The notes under the pieces are model-generated. The model saw only the letters and a list, made by a program, of their open reading frames with translations. It did no database searches and was not told the origin of the DNA. This document shows positions 1-8,081 of a stretch of DNA of 23,725 nucleotides, piece by piece (positions within the stretch are counted from its first letter, which is position 1; each line of letters starts with the position of its first letter). This stretch comes from Sedimenticola sp. Its GTDB lineage: Bacteria > Pseudomonadota > Gammaproteobacteria > Chromatiales > Chromatiaceae. Location of the stretch: NCBI GenBank assembly GCA_030619405.1, contig JAUXBK010000009.1, positions 1 to 23,725 on the forward strand, given 5' to 3'. The translations under genes and the position numbers were made by a program.

Positions 1-12
1 ATTAACAGGATT

Positions 13-825
13 TCAGCGCTGGCAGTGCGGGCAGAAATAGCTGGAGCGCTGCCCGATGTGTCGCTGCCGGATCGTTCCGCCGCAACCGGGACAGGGTTCT
101 CCCGCCCGACCGTAGACCGTCAGCCGCCGAGCGAAGTAGCCGGGCCTGCCATCCTCCTGCCGGAAGTCGCGCAGGGTGGTGCCGCCCTGCCGGATGGCTT
201 CTGAGAGTATTCGCCTGATCTGCTCGCTGAGATCCCGGTAGCGGGCGAGGGAGATGCGGTTGCAGGGACGATGGGGGTGGATGCCCGCAGCGAACAGGGC
301 CTCATTGGCGTAGATGTTGCCCACCCCAACCATCACTCTTCCGTCCATGATCAAGTTTTTTACCGGCACCCGGCGGGCACGGGCGAGCTGGTAGATCCCA
401 TCGCCGCTGAATTCCGGGGCCAGAGGCTCAGGCCCAAGGTGACGGATCAGCGGGTGTTCCTCCACCGCCTCCCGGGTCCAGAGCACGGCGCCGAAGCGCC
501 GCGGGTCCCGCAGCCGCAGGCAGTGGTCTCCGAACAGCAGATCCACATGGTCATGCCTTCCGGGCGGGGTGCCGGATGGCAGGATGCGCAGGCTGCCGGA
601 CATGCCCAGGTGGATGATCAACGTCCCCTGCTGCAGCCGGAGCAGCAGATACTTGGCGCGTCGCTCCACCGCTTCGACCCGTCGCCCCGATACCTGCCGT
701 CCCAGGTCCGGCGGGATCGGCCATCGCAGCCGGGGCTGGCGCACCACCACTCCAGTCACCTCCCGACCGAGGATGTGGGGTTCGATCCCCCGGCGGCTGA
801 TCTCCACCTCCGGAAGTTCCGGCAT
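13..825 (-). CDS. mutM: Formamidopyrimidine-DNA glycosylase (Fpg/MutM)
   Basis: Bifunctional base-excision-repair enzyme that removes 8-oxoguanine and formamidopyrimidines from DNA and nicks the abasic site. The 270-residue product is full length. It begins MPELPEVE, giving the catalytic Pro (residue 2) and Glu (residue 3). The conserved Lys is in RRAKYLLL (residue 58), the helix-two-turn-helix motif VGVGNIYANE is at 166-175, and the C-terminal zinc finger has cysteines at 245, 248, 265 and 268. The ATG lies one base after the stop of the DUF4340 gene, and an AGAGGAG ribosome-binding site lies inside the end of that gene, so the two are probably co-transcribed. Nothing essential is missing. 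Family assignment is very secure; the functional role is from family knowledge. Confidence 0.97.
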   Translation of the reverse strand: MPELPEVEISRRGIEPHILGREVTGVVVRQPRLRWPIPPDLGRQVSGRRVEAVERRAKYLLLRLQQGTLIIHLGMSGSLRILPSGTPPGRHDHVDLLFGDHCLRLRDPRRFGAVLWTREAVEEHPLIRHLGPEPLAPEFSGDGIYQLARARRVPVKNLIMDGRVMVGVGNIYANEALFAAGIHPHRPCNRISLARYRDLSEQIRRILSEAIRQGGTTLRDFRQEDGRPGYFARRLTVYGRAGEPCPGCGGTIRQRHIGQRSSYFCPHCQR

Positions 826-826
826 C

Positions 827-1345
827 TTACTGGCTCCTCTGTTCGGGAGTGGCGACGAATTCGTCGCCCCGGGCCAGGAAGTGATGGGGGAAGATATCCT
901 TGATCAGGTGGATGGTGTCACCGACCCGCAGGTAGCGGCGGTCGCTGTAGGGGTGGGTGCCACCGAGCCAGATCCGGGTGTCGTCGAACTGGACCGAGGC
1001 CCGCGGCTGCGCCAGCCCGAAGGCCTCCAGCCCCCCGGGGGGCACCGGGAAGCGTTCCAGACTGGGGGTGCCGAGGAGTTTCAGCAGCCTCCGGATCCGC
1101 TCCTCGTTCGCCGCCGTCTCCCGGGGCGAGGTCATGCGCCACCGCTCCTCTTTATGCTCCAGGGTGAATGCCGCCCGGTCGTTGCGGATGGTGATCCGCT
1201 GCACCCGGGTCGGGTCGAGCCCGGTGAGCGGCTCTCTGCCGGTCGGCCGCGCCTGCTCCAGGGTGAGCCACACCAGGGCGCCCAGCACCAGCACCACGGC
1301 GAACAGCAGAAGATTGATCCTGTCCTGCCTGTTTCGTATGCGCAT
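827..1345 (-). CDS. DUF4340 domain protein, membrane anchored
   Basis: A 172-residue protein with one N-terminal membrane segment (about residues 11-29, LLLFAVVLVLGALVWLTL) followed by a periplasmic domain containing an RITIRNDRAAFTLEHKEERW-like beta stretch and SLERFPVPPGGLEAFGL. These features resemble DUF4340 proteins, which commonly follow GldG-type ABC genes. It starts with ATG and ends one base before mutM. Its natural partner, the GldG-like gene, lies upstream but is separated by about 300 bases holding a miniature repeat element. In an undisturbed operon the two would be expected to be close neighbours. No enzymatic motif is visible. A role as an accessory part of the Gld-like ABC system is inference from neighbourhood. 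Confidence 0.75.
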   Translation of the reverse strand: MRIRNRQDRINLLLFAVVLVLGALVWLTLEQARPTGREPLTGLDPTRVQRITIRNDRAAFTLEHKEERWRMTSPRETAANEERIRRLLKLLGTPSLERFPVPPGGLEAFGLAQPRASVQFDDTRIWLGGTHPYSDRRYLRVGDTIHLIKDIFPHHFLARGDEFVATPEQRSQ

Positions 1346-1391
1346 CCCGTTTATATCTCCAGCAATTCATTAAGTGTGTAAAGATATACAT

Positions 1392-1590
1392 TCACAAGCA
1401 AAAATAGCCGCGGATTGACGCGGATTACCCATTGATTTTGCTTGGGATTTAATGCGCGAAGCTTAATGCGACAAAGGTCGGGCCGCCAATCAACATCATA
1501 CTGGCACCTGAAGCGGTAGTTATCAATTCAATCTGCGTTTGATCCGCGTCAATCCGTGGCTAAATTCTCTTTGATCTCATGAATGGCTAC
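1392..1590 (+). mobile_element. Miniature element copy 1 with inverted arms and a GxxExxY tail remnant
   Basis: The gap between the GldG-like gene and the DUF4340 gene (1346-1642) holds no intact gene. It carries a 21-base arm at 1405-1425 (begins TAGCCGCGGATTGACG) and its reverse complement at 1542-1562 with one mismatch. Between them is the 3' end of a decayed reading frame. The sequence after the right arm, to about 1590 (TGAATGGCTAC), matches the outer part of copies 2 and 3 near 20,848 and 22,036. I infer a non-autonomous derivative of a mobile element that once carried a GxxExxY-type gene, inserted within an operon. Confidence 0.65.
1471..1542 (+). pseudogene. Remnant: C-terminal tail of a GxxExxY-family protein
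   Basis: Plus-strand codons from 1471 read TKVGPPINIILAPEAVV, then INSICV and a stop at 1540-1542. The pattern K-V-G-(L/P)-x-(I/L)-N ... SICV-stop resembles the C-terminus of GxxExxY proteins (about 125 residues; PD-(D/E)XK-nuclease-like). It ends in nearly the same residues as the remnant at 20,736-20,798 (LLNIGAQKVEF...KSICV). An in-frame stop lies shortly upstream (1450-1452) and no start or N-terminal half is present, so this is a fragment inside miniature element copy 1. The assignment rests on my recognition of the family pattern and on the match between the two copies. Confidence 0.55.
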
Positions 1591-1642
1591 AAAACTTGAT
1601 TCGTTGTCGGTGTTCTATCGCCACCTTGAGAATCGGGGGGGT

Positions 1643-3007
1643 TTAGAGCCTGTGGCGGCGCCACCAGATCAGCAGGCCGGTCACTGTCAGTAGCAGCGGT
1701 AGTACCAGCAACAACCCCAGCCCGATGACGGCCCCCAGGGTGAGGGAGAGGTTCAGGCTCAGGTCGTGGCCGGTCTTGGCGGGGATCTCGAGCAGCCGGT
1801 CGTCACCGGTGAGCCAGCGGATCAGCCTCAGCCCCAGTTCCAGGTTGCCGCCGTTGCCGAGGAAGGCATTGGAGAGGAAGTCGCCATCGCCGATGACCAG
1901 CAGCCGCTGCTCCCGGCCGCTCTCCCTTCGCGAGAGTGCGAAGCCGATGGTCAGCGGGCCGGCCTTCTCGCCCAGCGCCGCGTCCCGTGTCACTTCGCCC
2001 TGGACCGGCCCGGTCTCGTTCCAGGTGCGGGGCAGAGTGGTGAGCAGGGGGATGGCAGCCTGCCACCCCTCCGGTGCGGTGGCCTCCAGCCCCTGGGCGC
2101 GGGGGAACAGGGCGATCAGGTTGAAACCCCGCACGGCCGGGTGGTCGGGGTAATGGGTGATCAAGGCGATGGATGGGTCGTCCAGCCCCAGTTGGGCCCC
2201 GTTGGCATCCACGATGGTTCCAGGCAGCCGGATCACACCAATGGCCTGCGCCAAGGGCTCGAGCCCTTGGCTTCCCCCCGGGTCCCCCAGCCACAACAGG
2301 TTCCCCCCCTGTTTCAGATAGGCCAGGACTAAGGCTACTTCGGCCGGCAGGTAATCGGTCTGGGGGCCGGCGATCAGCAGCAGCCCGGTGTTTTCCGGTA
2401 GCTCCGGCGTGCTGGTTAGATTCTGGCTCTGTAATCGGTAGCCCCGGCGCTTCAGCTCCGCCCCGAACCCCCCCAGATCGAAGTTGGCCTGGCCGGTGAG
2501 TCGGCGTTCGCCGTGCCCGGTGATGGTGACGATCCAGCGCTCGCCTCGCTGCACCAGCCGCTGGATGGCGTTGCTAATATGCTGTTCATCCAGCTGCTGC
2601 AGGTTTTCGCTGCGTCCCCGGTACTCCAGTCTCAGCTCTCCCGCAACCCGGATGCCCAGCTCCCGGGTCAGCGCCGGTTGCCGGGTGGGATTGATGAACT
2701 CCAGCCGGATCTCCGGGCGGTAACGCTGGTAGCGCTCCACGATCTCCCGGATCTGCTGCCGCAGGGCCAGGTTTTCGGGGGCGAAGGAGGTGATCTTCAG
2801 GGGCGCCTCCAGCAGTTGCAGCAGCTGCTGGCTGGGTTCGCTGAGGCTGTTGCGGGCCCGGTCCGACCAGTCCCAGACCCAGTGGTGGCGGATCCCGAGC
2901 CAGCCGGCCATGGCCACGGCAGCGGCCAGCAGCAGGTAGAAGATGAAGTTCCGGCTTCGGCTCAACACGGTCGGAAGAACGCTGCCTTTCATCTTCTCAC
3001 CCGTCAC
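1643..3007 (-). CDS. GldG-like auxiliary component of an ABC transport system
   Basis: A 454-residue protein with an N-terminal membrane helix (about 20-40), a large extracytoplasmic region containing VTITGHGERRLTGQ, LLIAGPQTDYLPAEVALVLAYL and LLWLGDPGG, and a C-terminal membrane helix (about 423-449) ending in WWRRHRL. This is the architecture of the GldG/ABC-type-uncharacterised family (DUF4350/Gldg-like), linked in Bacteroidota to gliding and elsewhere to unknown export. The GTG at 3007 overlaps the permease by 11 bases and has GGAG 10 bases upstream. An ATG at 2992 is an alternative start, five bases after the permease stop. It works with the ATPase and permease just upstream. Substrate unknown. 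Confidence 0.82.
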   Translation of the reverse strand: MTGEKMKGSVLPTVLSRSRNFIFYLLLAAAVAMAGWLGIRHHWVWDWSDRARNSLSEPSQQLLQLLEAPLKITSFAPENLALRQQIREIVERYQRYRPEIRLEFINPTRQPALTRELGIRVAGELRLEYRGRSENLQQLDEQHISNAIQRLVQRGERWIVTITGHGERRLTGQANFDLGGFGAELKRRGYRLQSQNLTSTPELPENTGLLLIAGPQTDYLPAEVALVLAYLKQGGNLLWLGDPGGSQGLEPLAQAIGVIRLPGTIVDANGAQLGLDDPSIALITHYPDHPAVRGFNLIALFPRAQGLEATAPEGWQAAIPLLTTLPRTWNETGPVQGEVTRDAALGEKAGPLTIGFALSRRESGREQRLLVIGDGDFLSNAFLGNGGNLELGLRLIRWLTGDDRLLEIPAKTGHDLSLNLSLTLGAVIGLGLLLVLPLLLTVTGLLIWWRRHRL

Positions 3008-3740
3008 TGCGCATCCGCTCCAGCCGGTGGATGGTGAGGACCAGAGCGGTGCCGATCAGGAGCACAAAATAGACCAGATCCGCACTGTCCACCAGGCCGC
3101 GGAGCAGGCGGTGGAAGTGGCTGGAGATGGCCAGCTGCCGGAACAGCCCCTCCCCCTTGCCGCCGGTCATAGCGATGATCCAGAGCAGCAGCAACAGACC
3201 GTAACTGCTCACCGCAGCCACCGCCGGCTGCCGGGTGAGGCTGGAGAGGAACAGGCCCAGGGCCGCATAGGAGGCGACCACCAGGGAGAGGCCGAGCAGG
3301 CCTGCCGCCAGGGTACCCAGGTCCAGGCTGCCACCGAGCAGCAGCGACAAGGGCATCATGGCCACCAGCAGCAGCATCAGGCCGACCACCACCAGCAGCG
3401 CCAGGTATTTGCCGATCACGATGCGGGTCATGGTGACCGGCGATGAGAGCAGCAGTCCGAAGGTGCCGTTCTGATACTCCCGGCTGAACAGACCCATGCT
3501 CAGCAGCGGTACCAGCAGCATCAGGATCACGGCAGCGGAGTCGAGCAGCGGGATCACCACCAGGTCGGTCAGCCCGGGCGGGTTCTCCAGGCTGATCAGG
3601 CTGGGCTGCAGCTGCATGAACGCCTCCAGCTGCAGCAGGAACAGCCAGGCCAGCAGCAGCTGCATCACCGCCATCAGGCTCCAGGCCAGTGGCGAGAGGA
3701 ACAGACCTCTCAGCTCTTTTCCGGCGATGGTAAGGATCAT
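2997..3740 (-). CDS. ABC transporter permease (GldF/ABC-2 type)
   Basis: An inner-membrane permease of 247 residues beginning MILTIAGKELRGLF. It shows about six hydrophobic segments and the ABC-2 hallmark FSREYQNGTFGLLLSSPV after the second one. The frame stays open further upstream, but that extension lacks any membrane character and overlaps the ATPase gene. The ATG at 3740 overlaps the ATPase stop as ATGA and is taken as the true start. Forms a module with the ATPase (upstream) and the GldG-like protein (downstream). The substrate is not predictable from sequence. Confidence 0.88.
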   Translation of the reverse strand: MILTIAGKELRGLFLSPLAWSLMAVMQLLLAWLFLLQLEAFMQLQPSLISLENPPGLTDLVVIPLLDSAAVILMLLVPLLSMGLFSREYQNGTFGLLLSSPVTMTRIVIGKYLALLVVVGLMLLLVAMMPLSLLLGGSLDLGTLAAGLLGLSLVVASYAALGLFLSSLTRQPAVAAVSSYGLLLLLWIIAMTGGKGEGLFRQLAISSHFHRLLRGLVDSADLVYFVLLIGTALVLTIHRLERMRSDG

Positions 3741-4687
3741 GCGGCCCCTTCCCCGGTGGTGAGGCGGGTGAATATCTGCTCCAGCCCCTGTTGCTCCGGG
3801 CAGAGCGCCTGCAGTACCCAGCCGTGGCGGACGATGCGTTCCGCGATGACGCCGTGATCGGCACCGCGCTCCAACTGCAGGCGGTAACGGTTTCCCTCCA
3901 GGGGGTCTGCCCGGGTCACTCCGGGCAGCTGGTCCAGTGCTTCTCTGTCCGGTGGATCGTCGAGCTGGATGATCAGGCTCCTGTTCTCCTGCCGGTGCAG
4001 CTCCGACAGTTCGCCGGAGAAGACCAGCCGCCCCTGGTTCAGTATCATCACCCGGTCGCACACCGCCTGCACCTCCGGCAGGATGTGGGTGGAGAGGATC
4101 ACCCCCCGCTCTCTCCCCAACTCCCGGATCAGTTGCCGGATGTCCCGGATCTGGTTGGGGTCCAGGCCGCTGGTTGGCTCGTCCAGGATCACCACCCGGG
4201 GTTCGTGGATGACCGCCTGGGCGATCCCGACCCGCTGCTGGTACCCCTTCGACAGATTGGCGATCAGCCGTCGCCCCACTTGATCCAGTCCGCAGCGCCG
4301 CTTGCTCCGCGCCAGGGCTGCTTTTCTCTCCCGCCGGGGAACGGCCCTCAACCGGGCGCAGAAACCCAGGTACTCATCCACCGTCAGGTGACGGTAGAGT
4401 GGCGGGCTCTCGGGCAGGTAGCCGAGCAGTGCCTTGGCCCCGAGCGGTCGCTCCAGCGGGTCGATACCGTTGATCAGTACCCGCCCGCCGCTGGCTGCCA
4501 GGGTGCCGCTGAGCATGCGCATGGTGGTGGACTTGCCGGCCCCGTTTGGGCCCAGGAAGCCGAGCACCTCGCCCTGGCGCAGCCGGAAGCTGACCTCCCG
4601 GACCGCCTGGAAGCGGCCGAAGCGGCGCTGCAGTCCCTCTGCCTCGAGCAGCACCTCGGTGGCCGGGGCGTGCGCCTGCTCCGTCAC
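3737..4687 (-). CDS. ABC transporter ATP-binding protein (GldA/CcmA-like)
   Basis: Cytoplasmic ATPase subunit of 316 residues that powers the adjacent permease. Walker A GPNGAGKST is at 46-54, the signature LSKGYQQR at 145-152, Walker B VVILDEPT at 165-172, and the H-loop is ILSTHIL near 198. The LSKGYQQRVG form of the signature and the roughly 100-residue C-terminal extension after the ATPase core are typical of GldA-like and ABC-2 exporter ATPases. Translation starts at a GTG that overlaps the enzyme I stop by four bases (GTGA), implying coupled translation with the PTS genes. Catalytic residues are intact. Confidence 0.92.
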   Translation of the reverse strand: MTEQAHAPATEVLLEAEGLQRRFGRFQAVREVSFRLRQGEVLGFLGPNGAGKSTTMRMLSGTLAASGGRVLINGIDPLERPLGAKALLGYLPESPPLYRHLTVDEYLGFCARLRAVPRRERKAALARSKRRCGLDQVGRRLIANLSKGYQQRVGIAQAVIHEPRVVILDEPTSGLDPNQIRDIRQLIRELGRERGVILSTHILPEVQAVCDRVMILNQGRLVFSGELSELHRQENRSLIIQLDDPPDREALDQLPGVTRADPLEGNRYRLQLERGADHGVIAERIVRHGWVLQALCPEQQGLEQIFTRLTTGEGAA

Positions 4688-6423
4688 GACGCCTCCCGCA
4701 GGACCCGGGAGAGCCGATCCGCACTCTCCGGGGCATCGATGGAAGGCATCAGTTCGCCCACCTGCCGGATCAGACGCGCTGCGTCCAGGTTGCGCAGGGT
4801 GCGTTTCGCCACCAGCAGGGCGCCGGGCTGCATGCTCAGTTCGGTCAACCCCATCCCCAGCAGCAGCGGGATATGCCGCGGGTCACCCGCCATTTCACCA
4901 CACATGCTGACCGGTATCCGCTGGCGCCGCCCCGCATCTATGACCATCTGGATCAGGCGCAGCACCGAGGGGTGCAGGGGGTCGTACAGGTAGTTTACCG
5001 CGTCATCGATGCGGTCGATGGCCAGGGTGTACTGGATCAGATCGTTGGTGCCGATCGAGAGGAAGTCGAGCTCCCGGGCGAAGGCGTCCGCCGAGAGGGC
5101 GGCGGCCGGGACCTCGATCATGCCGCCGGTCTGGATATCGGGGTCGAACGGCAGGCCGTCCCGGGCCAGAGATCTTTTGGTCTGCTCGATCAACCCTTTC
5201 AGCTGGTACACCTCCCGCAGTGTGGAGAGCATGGGGATCATGATACGCACCGGGCCCTGGGCGGCCACCCGCAGGATGGCGCGCAGCTGAGGCAGGAACA
5301 ACCGGGGCTCTTTCAGGCAGAGCCGGATGGCCCGCAGCCCCAGGGCCGGGTTGCAGACCTGCTCGTCCCGGGCGTAGGCGCCGTCGATCTGTTTGTCCAC
5401 CCCCAGGTCCAGAGTGCGTATGGTGACGGGGATGCCATCCAGCCCTTGTATTACCTCAAGATAGGCCCGATAGTGCTCCGCTTCGTCCGGGGGGGCGTTC
5501 CGGTTCATGTAGAGGTATTCGGTCCGGTAGAGTCCCACCCCTTCCGCACCCAGCGAGCGGGTGCGCTCGATGTCTTCCGGTAGTTCTATGTTAGCCATCA
5601 ACCGGATCGCCCGGCCATCCCGGGTTACCGCCGGCTGCCCGATCAGCCGGCGCAGTTCTGCCGTCTGCAGCCGTGCCGCCTCGATCCGGGAGCGGTACTG
5701 GCTGAGGGTGTCGTCGTCCACTGCCGCCAGCACCACCCCCTGCTCACCGTCGACGATCAGCTGTTCCCCGTGGCGCAGGCAGCGGGTGGCGTGGCGCACC
5801 CCCACCACGGCCGGGATTCCCAGGCTGCGGGCGAGGATGGCGGTGTGGGACATGGGGCCACCATACTCGGTGATGAAAGCGGCGATGCCCCAGTGGCGCA
5901 TCAGGATGGCGTCCGCCGGGGTCAGATCCTGGGCCAGGATGATCTTACCCTTGAGCTCTTCTGGATCCTCCTCCTCCAGCTGCAGCAGGCGTTGCTGGAT
6001 CCGGTTGACCACGTGATCCACGTCGTCCTTGCGGGTGCGCAGATAGGGGTCTTCCATGGCATCGAATACCTGCGCCAGTTCGTTACGCTGCATCTGCAGC
6101 GCCCACTCGGCGCTGCAGTGCTGCTCGCGGATCCGGTTGATGGGCACCTCCACCAGCGCCGCGTCGTTCAGCATCAGCAGATGGGTGTCGATGAAAGCGA
6201 CGATATCGGACGGGGTGCTCTCCGGTATCTTTTTCTGCACCGCCCGGAGCTGACGCTGGGCCTCGGATACCGCCTGGCGAAAGCGGTCCACCTCGTCCGG
6301 TACCTCCTCCCGGCTGATGTATCTGGGCATCAGTTCCAGGCGCCCGCGTTGCAGCAGATGGGCCTGGCCAATCGCGGTCCCACGGCTGGTGCCGATGCCG
6401 ATACCGGTACAGGAGAGGGTCAC
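4684..6423 (-). CDS. ptsI: Phosphoenolpyruvate-protein phosphotransferase (PTS enzyme I)
   Basis: Enzyme I (579 residues) transfers phosphate from PEP to the HPr-like carrier encoded just upstream. The phosphohistidine is H193 in GGPMSHTAILARSLGIPAVVG. PEP-site residues are recognisable: R300 (GLYRTEYLYM), R336 (RTLDLGVDK), N460 (GTNDLIQYT) and C508 (SMCGEMAGD). The length and the N-terminus (CTGIGIGTSRGTAIGQA) match the short PtsI type. The GAF sensor domain of PtsP (enzyme I-Ntr) is absent, although the neighbours are nitrogen-PTS genes. Starts at GTG 6423, overlapping the HPr stop (GTGA). With no sugar permease EII gene nearby, a regulatory PTS feeding PtsN is the likely role. Confidence 0.93.
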   Translation of the reverse strand: MTLSCTGIGIGTSRGTAIGQAHLLQRGRLELMPRYISREEVPDEVDRFRQAVSEAQRQLRAVQKKIPESTPSDIVAFIDTHLLMLNDAALVEVPINRIREQHCSAEWALQMQRNELAQVFDAMEDPYLRTRKDDVDHVVNRIQQRLLQLEEEDPEELKGKIILAQDLTPADAILMRHWGIAAFITEYGGPMSHTAILARSLGIPAVVGVRHATRCLRHGEQLIVDGEQGVVLAAVDDDTLSQYRSRIEAARLQTAELRRLIGQPAVTRDGRAIRLMANIELPEDIERTRSLGAEGVGLYRTEYLYMNRNAPPDEAEHYRAYLEVIQGLDGIPVTIRTLDLGVDKQIDGAYARDEQVCNPALGLRAIRLCLKEPRLFLPQLRAILRVAAQGPVRIMIPMLSTLREVYQLKGLIEQTKRSLARDGLPFDPDIQTGGMIEVPAAALSADAFARELDFLSIGTNDLIQYTLAIDRIDDAVNYLYDPLHPSVLRLIQMVIDAGRRQRIPVSMCGEMAGDPRHIPLLLGMGLTELSMQPGALLVAKRTLRNLDAARLIRQVGELMPSIDAPESADRLSRVLREAS

Positions 6424-6689
6424 TCCTCTTCCCCGAATCGCGCCTGCACCAGTTCACTCAGTGCCTCGACCGCGCTGGCTGCATCTTCGCCATCGGCGAT
6501 CAGGGTCAGTGTGGTTCCCTGGCTGGCGGCCAGCATCATGACACCCATGATGCTCTTGCCATTGACCCGCTGTCCGTTGAGGGTAAGTTGTATCTCGCTC
6601 TGGTAGTGGCTGGCGGTGGTGACGAAACGTGCTGCAGCGCGGGCGTGCAGGCCGAGCTTGTTGATGATCCGGATCTCTCTGCTGATCAC
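6420..6689 (-). CDS. HPr/NPr phosphocarrier protein
   Basis: Small phosphocarrier (89 residues) between enzyme I and PtsN. The active-site histidine is H15 in NKLGLHARAA, and the Ser46 region VNGKSIMGVM is present. The frame is open far upstream, but residues before VISREIRI have no HPr character and lie over rapZ. The GTG at 6689 overlaps the rapZ stop (GTGA) and gives the standard family length, so it is chosen as the start. It could be called ptsH or npr (ptsO). Its place after ptsN-rapZ favours the nitrogen-type carrier. No HPr kinase gene is in the cluster. Confidence 0.93.
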   Translation of the reverse strand: MISREIRIINKLGLHARAAARFVTTASHYQSEIQLTLNGQRVNGKSIMGVMMLAASQGTTLTLIADGEDAASAVEALSELVQARFGEEE

Positions 6690-7540
6690 GAGAGCTCCCG
6701 GTGGCGGGTGAGCACCTGCCGCCCCTGGGCGGCAAACTGGTGCGACAACTGCTCGGCCATGTAGACCGAGCGATGCTGACCCCCGGTACAGCCGACAGCC
6801 ACTGTCAGGTAACTCCGGCCATCCGCCTCGAAGCGGGGTATCCACTGCTCCAGGAAACGGGTCAGCGCCTGTCTCATCTCCTGCACCTGGCCGTTGCTCT
6901 CCAGGAAACGGATCACCTCTTGGTCCCTGCCGGTCAGGGGGCGCAGCAGCGGGTTCCAGTGGGGGTTGGGCAGGCAGCGCAGATCGTAGACGAAGTCTGC
7001 ATCGTTTGGCACGCCGTGCTTGAACCCGAACGACTGGAACAGGATCGAGATACTGGCGCTCTCGTGTTCGGCGACGCGGGTGCGGATGATGTGGCGCAGC
7101 TGATGTACATTGGTGTGGGTGGTGTCGATGCACAGATCCGCCGCATCCAGAAAGGGGCCGAGCACCCGACGTTCCAGTCTGATCGCGTCTGCCAGCGGGT
7201 GTTCACCGTCCGACAGCGGGTGGCGACGGCGGGTTTCGCTGTAGCGCTTGATCAGGGTTTCGTCCTGGGCCTCCAGGTAGATCACTTCGTGGTTGATATC
7301 CCGCTCCTTCATCGGTTCCAGGAGGGGTGAGAGGGTGCCCAGGCCGGACTGGTTCCGAGCGTCGATACCGACTGCTGTCAGGCGATAGCGCGGGTCATTG
7401 CGGGAGACCAGGGCCTCAGCGAACGAAGGCAGCAGAAACAGGGGCAGGTTGTCGATACAGTAGTATCCTGCGTCTTCCAATGTGTTGAGGGCGATGCTCT
7501 TGCCCGAGCCTGAGAGCCCGGTGACTATGACCAGCTTCAT
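6686..7540 (-). CDS. rapZ: RNase adapter RapZ
   Basis: A 284-residue nucleotide-binding protein. In E. coli it binds small RNAs and delivers GlmZ to RNase E, tuning glucosamine-6-phosphate synthesis for the cell envelope. The N-terminal P-loop GLSGSGKS is at 8-15. FQSFGFKHGVPNDADFVYDLRCLPNPHW and the C-terminal VGCTGGQHRSVYMAE are diagnostic of the family. It has an ATG start, lies 46 bases after ptsN, and its stop overlaps the HPr start. The rpoN-hpf-ptsN-rapZ-npr order is the conserved gammaproteobacterial one. Confidence 0.96.
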   Translation of the reverse strand: MKLVIVTGLSGSGKSIALNTLEDAGYYCIDNLPLFLLPSFAEALVSRNDPRYRLTAVGIDARNQSGLGTLSPLLEPMKERDINHEVIYLEAQDETLIKRYSETRRRHPLSDGEHPLADAIRLERRVLGPFLDAADLCIDTTHTNVHQLRHIIRTRVAEHESASISILFQSFGFKHGVPNDADFVYDLRCLPNPHWNPLLRPLTGRDQEVIRFLESNGQVQEMRQALTRFLEQWIPRFEADGRSYLTVAVGCTGGQHRSVYMAEQLSHQFAAQGRQVLTRHRELS

Positions 7541-7586
7541 CTCTGCGCGTGCCTGTTACCTGCCAATAGGAAAAGGGAATCTGGCC

Positions 7587-8063
7587 TTATGCGCTCCGGG
7601 CCAAGGTTTCTCGCTGCTGAAACGTCTTCAGGATGATCTCCGGGTCCGGGGCCTCTCTGAGTCGGGCCGAAAAATCTCTGTCGCTGAACAGGGAGGCGAG
7701 TTTCGCCAACAGCTCCAGGTGTTCATTGGTCGCCTTTTCCGGTACCAGAAGCCCGAACACCAGGTCCACGGACCGGTTGTCGATGGCATCGAAATCGATA
7801 CCAGTGCGCAACTGCACCAGGGCGCCAATGGCCTGGTCGACGCCTTCCATTCGGGCATGGGGCAGGGCGATACCCTGCCCCAGGCCGGTGCTGCCGAGGC
7901 GCTCCCGTTCCAGCAGTCTGTCGAACACCCGCTCCCGGCTCAGGCCCTGAACCGGGCCGGCCAATAGGCTGCCGACCTCTTCCAGCAGACGCTTCTTGCT
8001 GCCTGCGGAGTTGTGGCAGCTGATGCGCTTCAGGGTGAGGAAATTTTCTGGGAATCTGCTCAA
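7587..8063 (-). CDS. ptsN: PTS IIA-like nitrogen regulatory protein PtsN
   Basis: EIIA-Ntr, terminal phosphate acceptor of the nitrogen PTS, about 158 residues. The phosphorylated histidine is in GQGIALPHARMEG (H69 from this start), followed by FDAIDNRSVDLVFGLLVPEKATNEHLELL, typical of the family. No ATG fits the start. A TTG at 8063 is preceded at seven bases by GGAGAG, a good ribosome-binding site, whereas the in-frame TTG at 8078 has none. I therefore choose 8063. Begins shortly after hpf, in the conserved order. Confidence 0.92.
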   Translation of the reverse strand: MSRFPENFLTLKRISCHNSAGSKKRLLEEVGSLLAGPVQGLSRERVFDRLLERERLGSTGLGQGIALPHARMEGVDQAIGALVQLRTGIDFDAIDNRSVDLVFGLLVPEKATNEHLELLAKLASLFSDRDFSARLREAPDPEIILKTFQQRETLARSA

Positions 8064-8081
8064 GGCGGGTCTCTCCAATGG

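Noticed and set aside
3791..4993. Long open frame (about 400 codons) on the plus strand opposite the ABC ATPase and enzyme I
   Set aside because: Opposite strand of two clearly real genes; no family signature, and long antisense frames are expected in GC-rich coding DNA.
6690..7133. Long upstream extension of the HPr frame
   Set aside because: Lies over rapZ and is not HPr-like; the overlapping GTG start gives the normal 89 residues.
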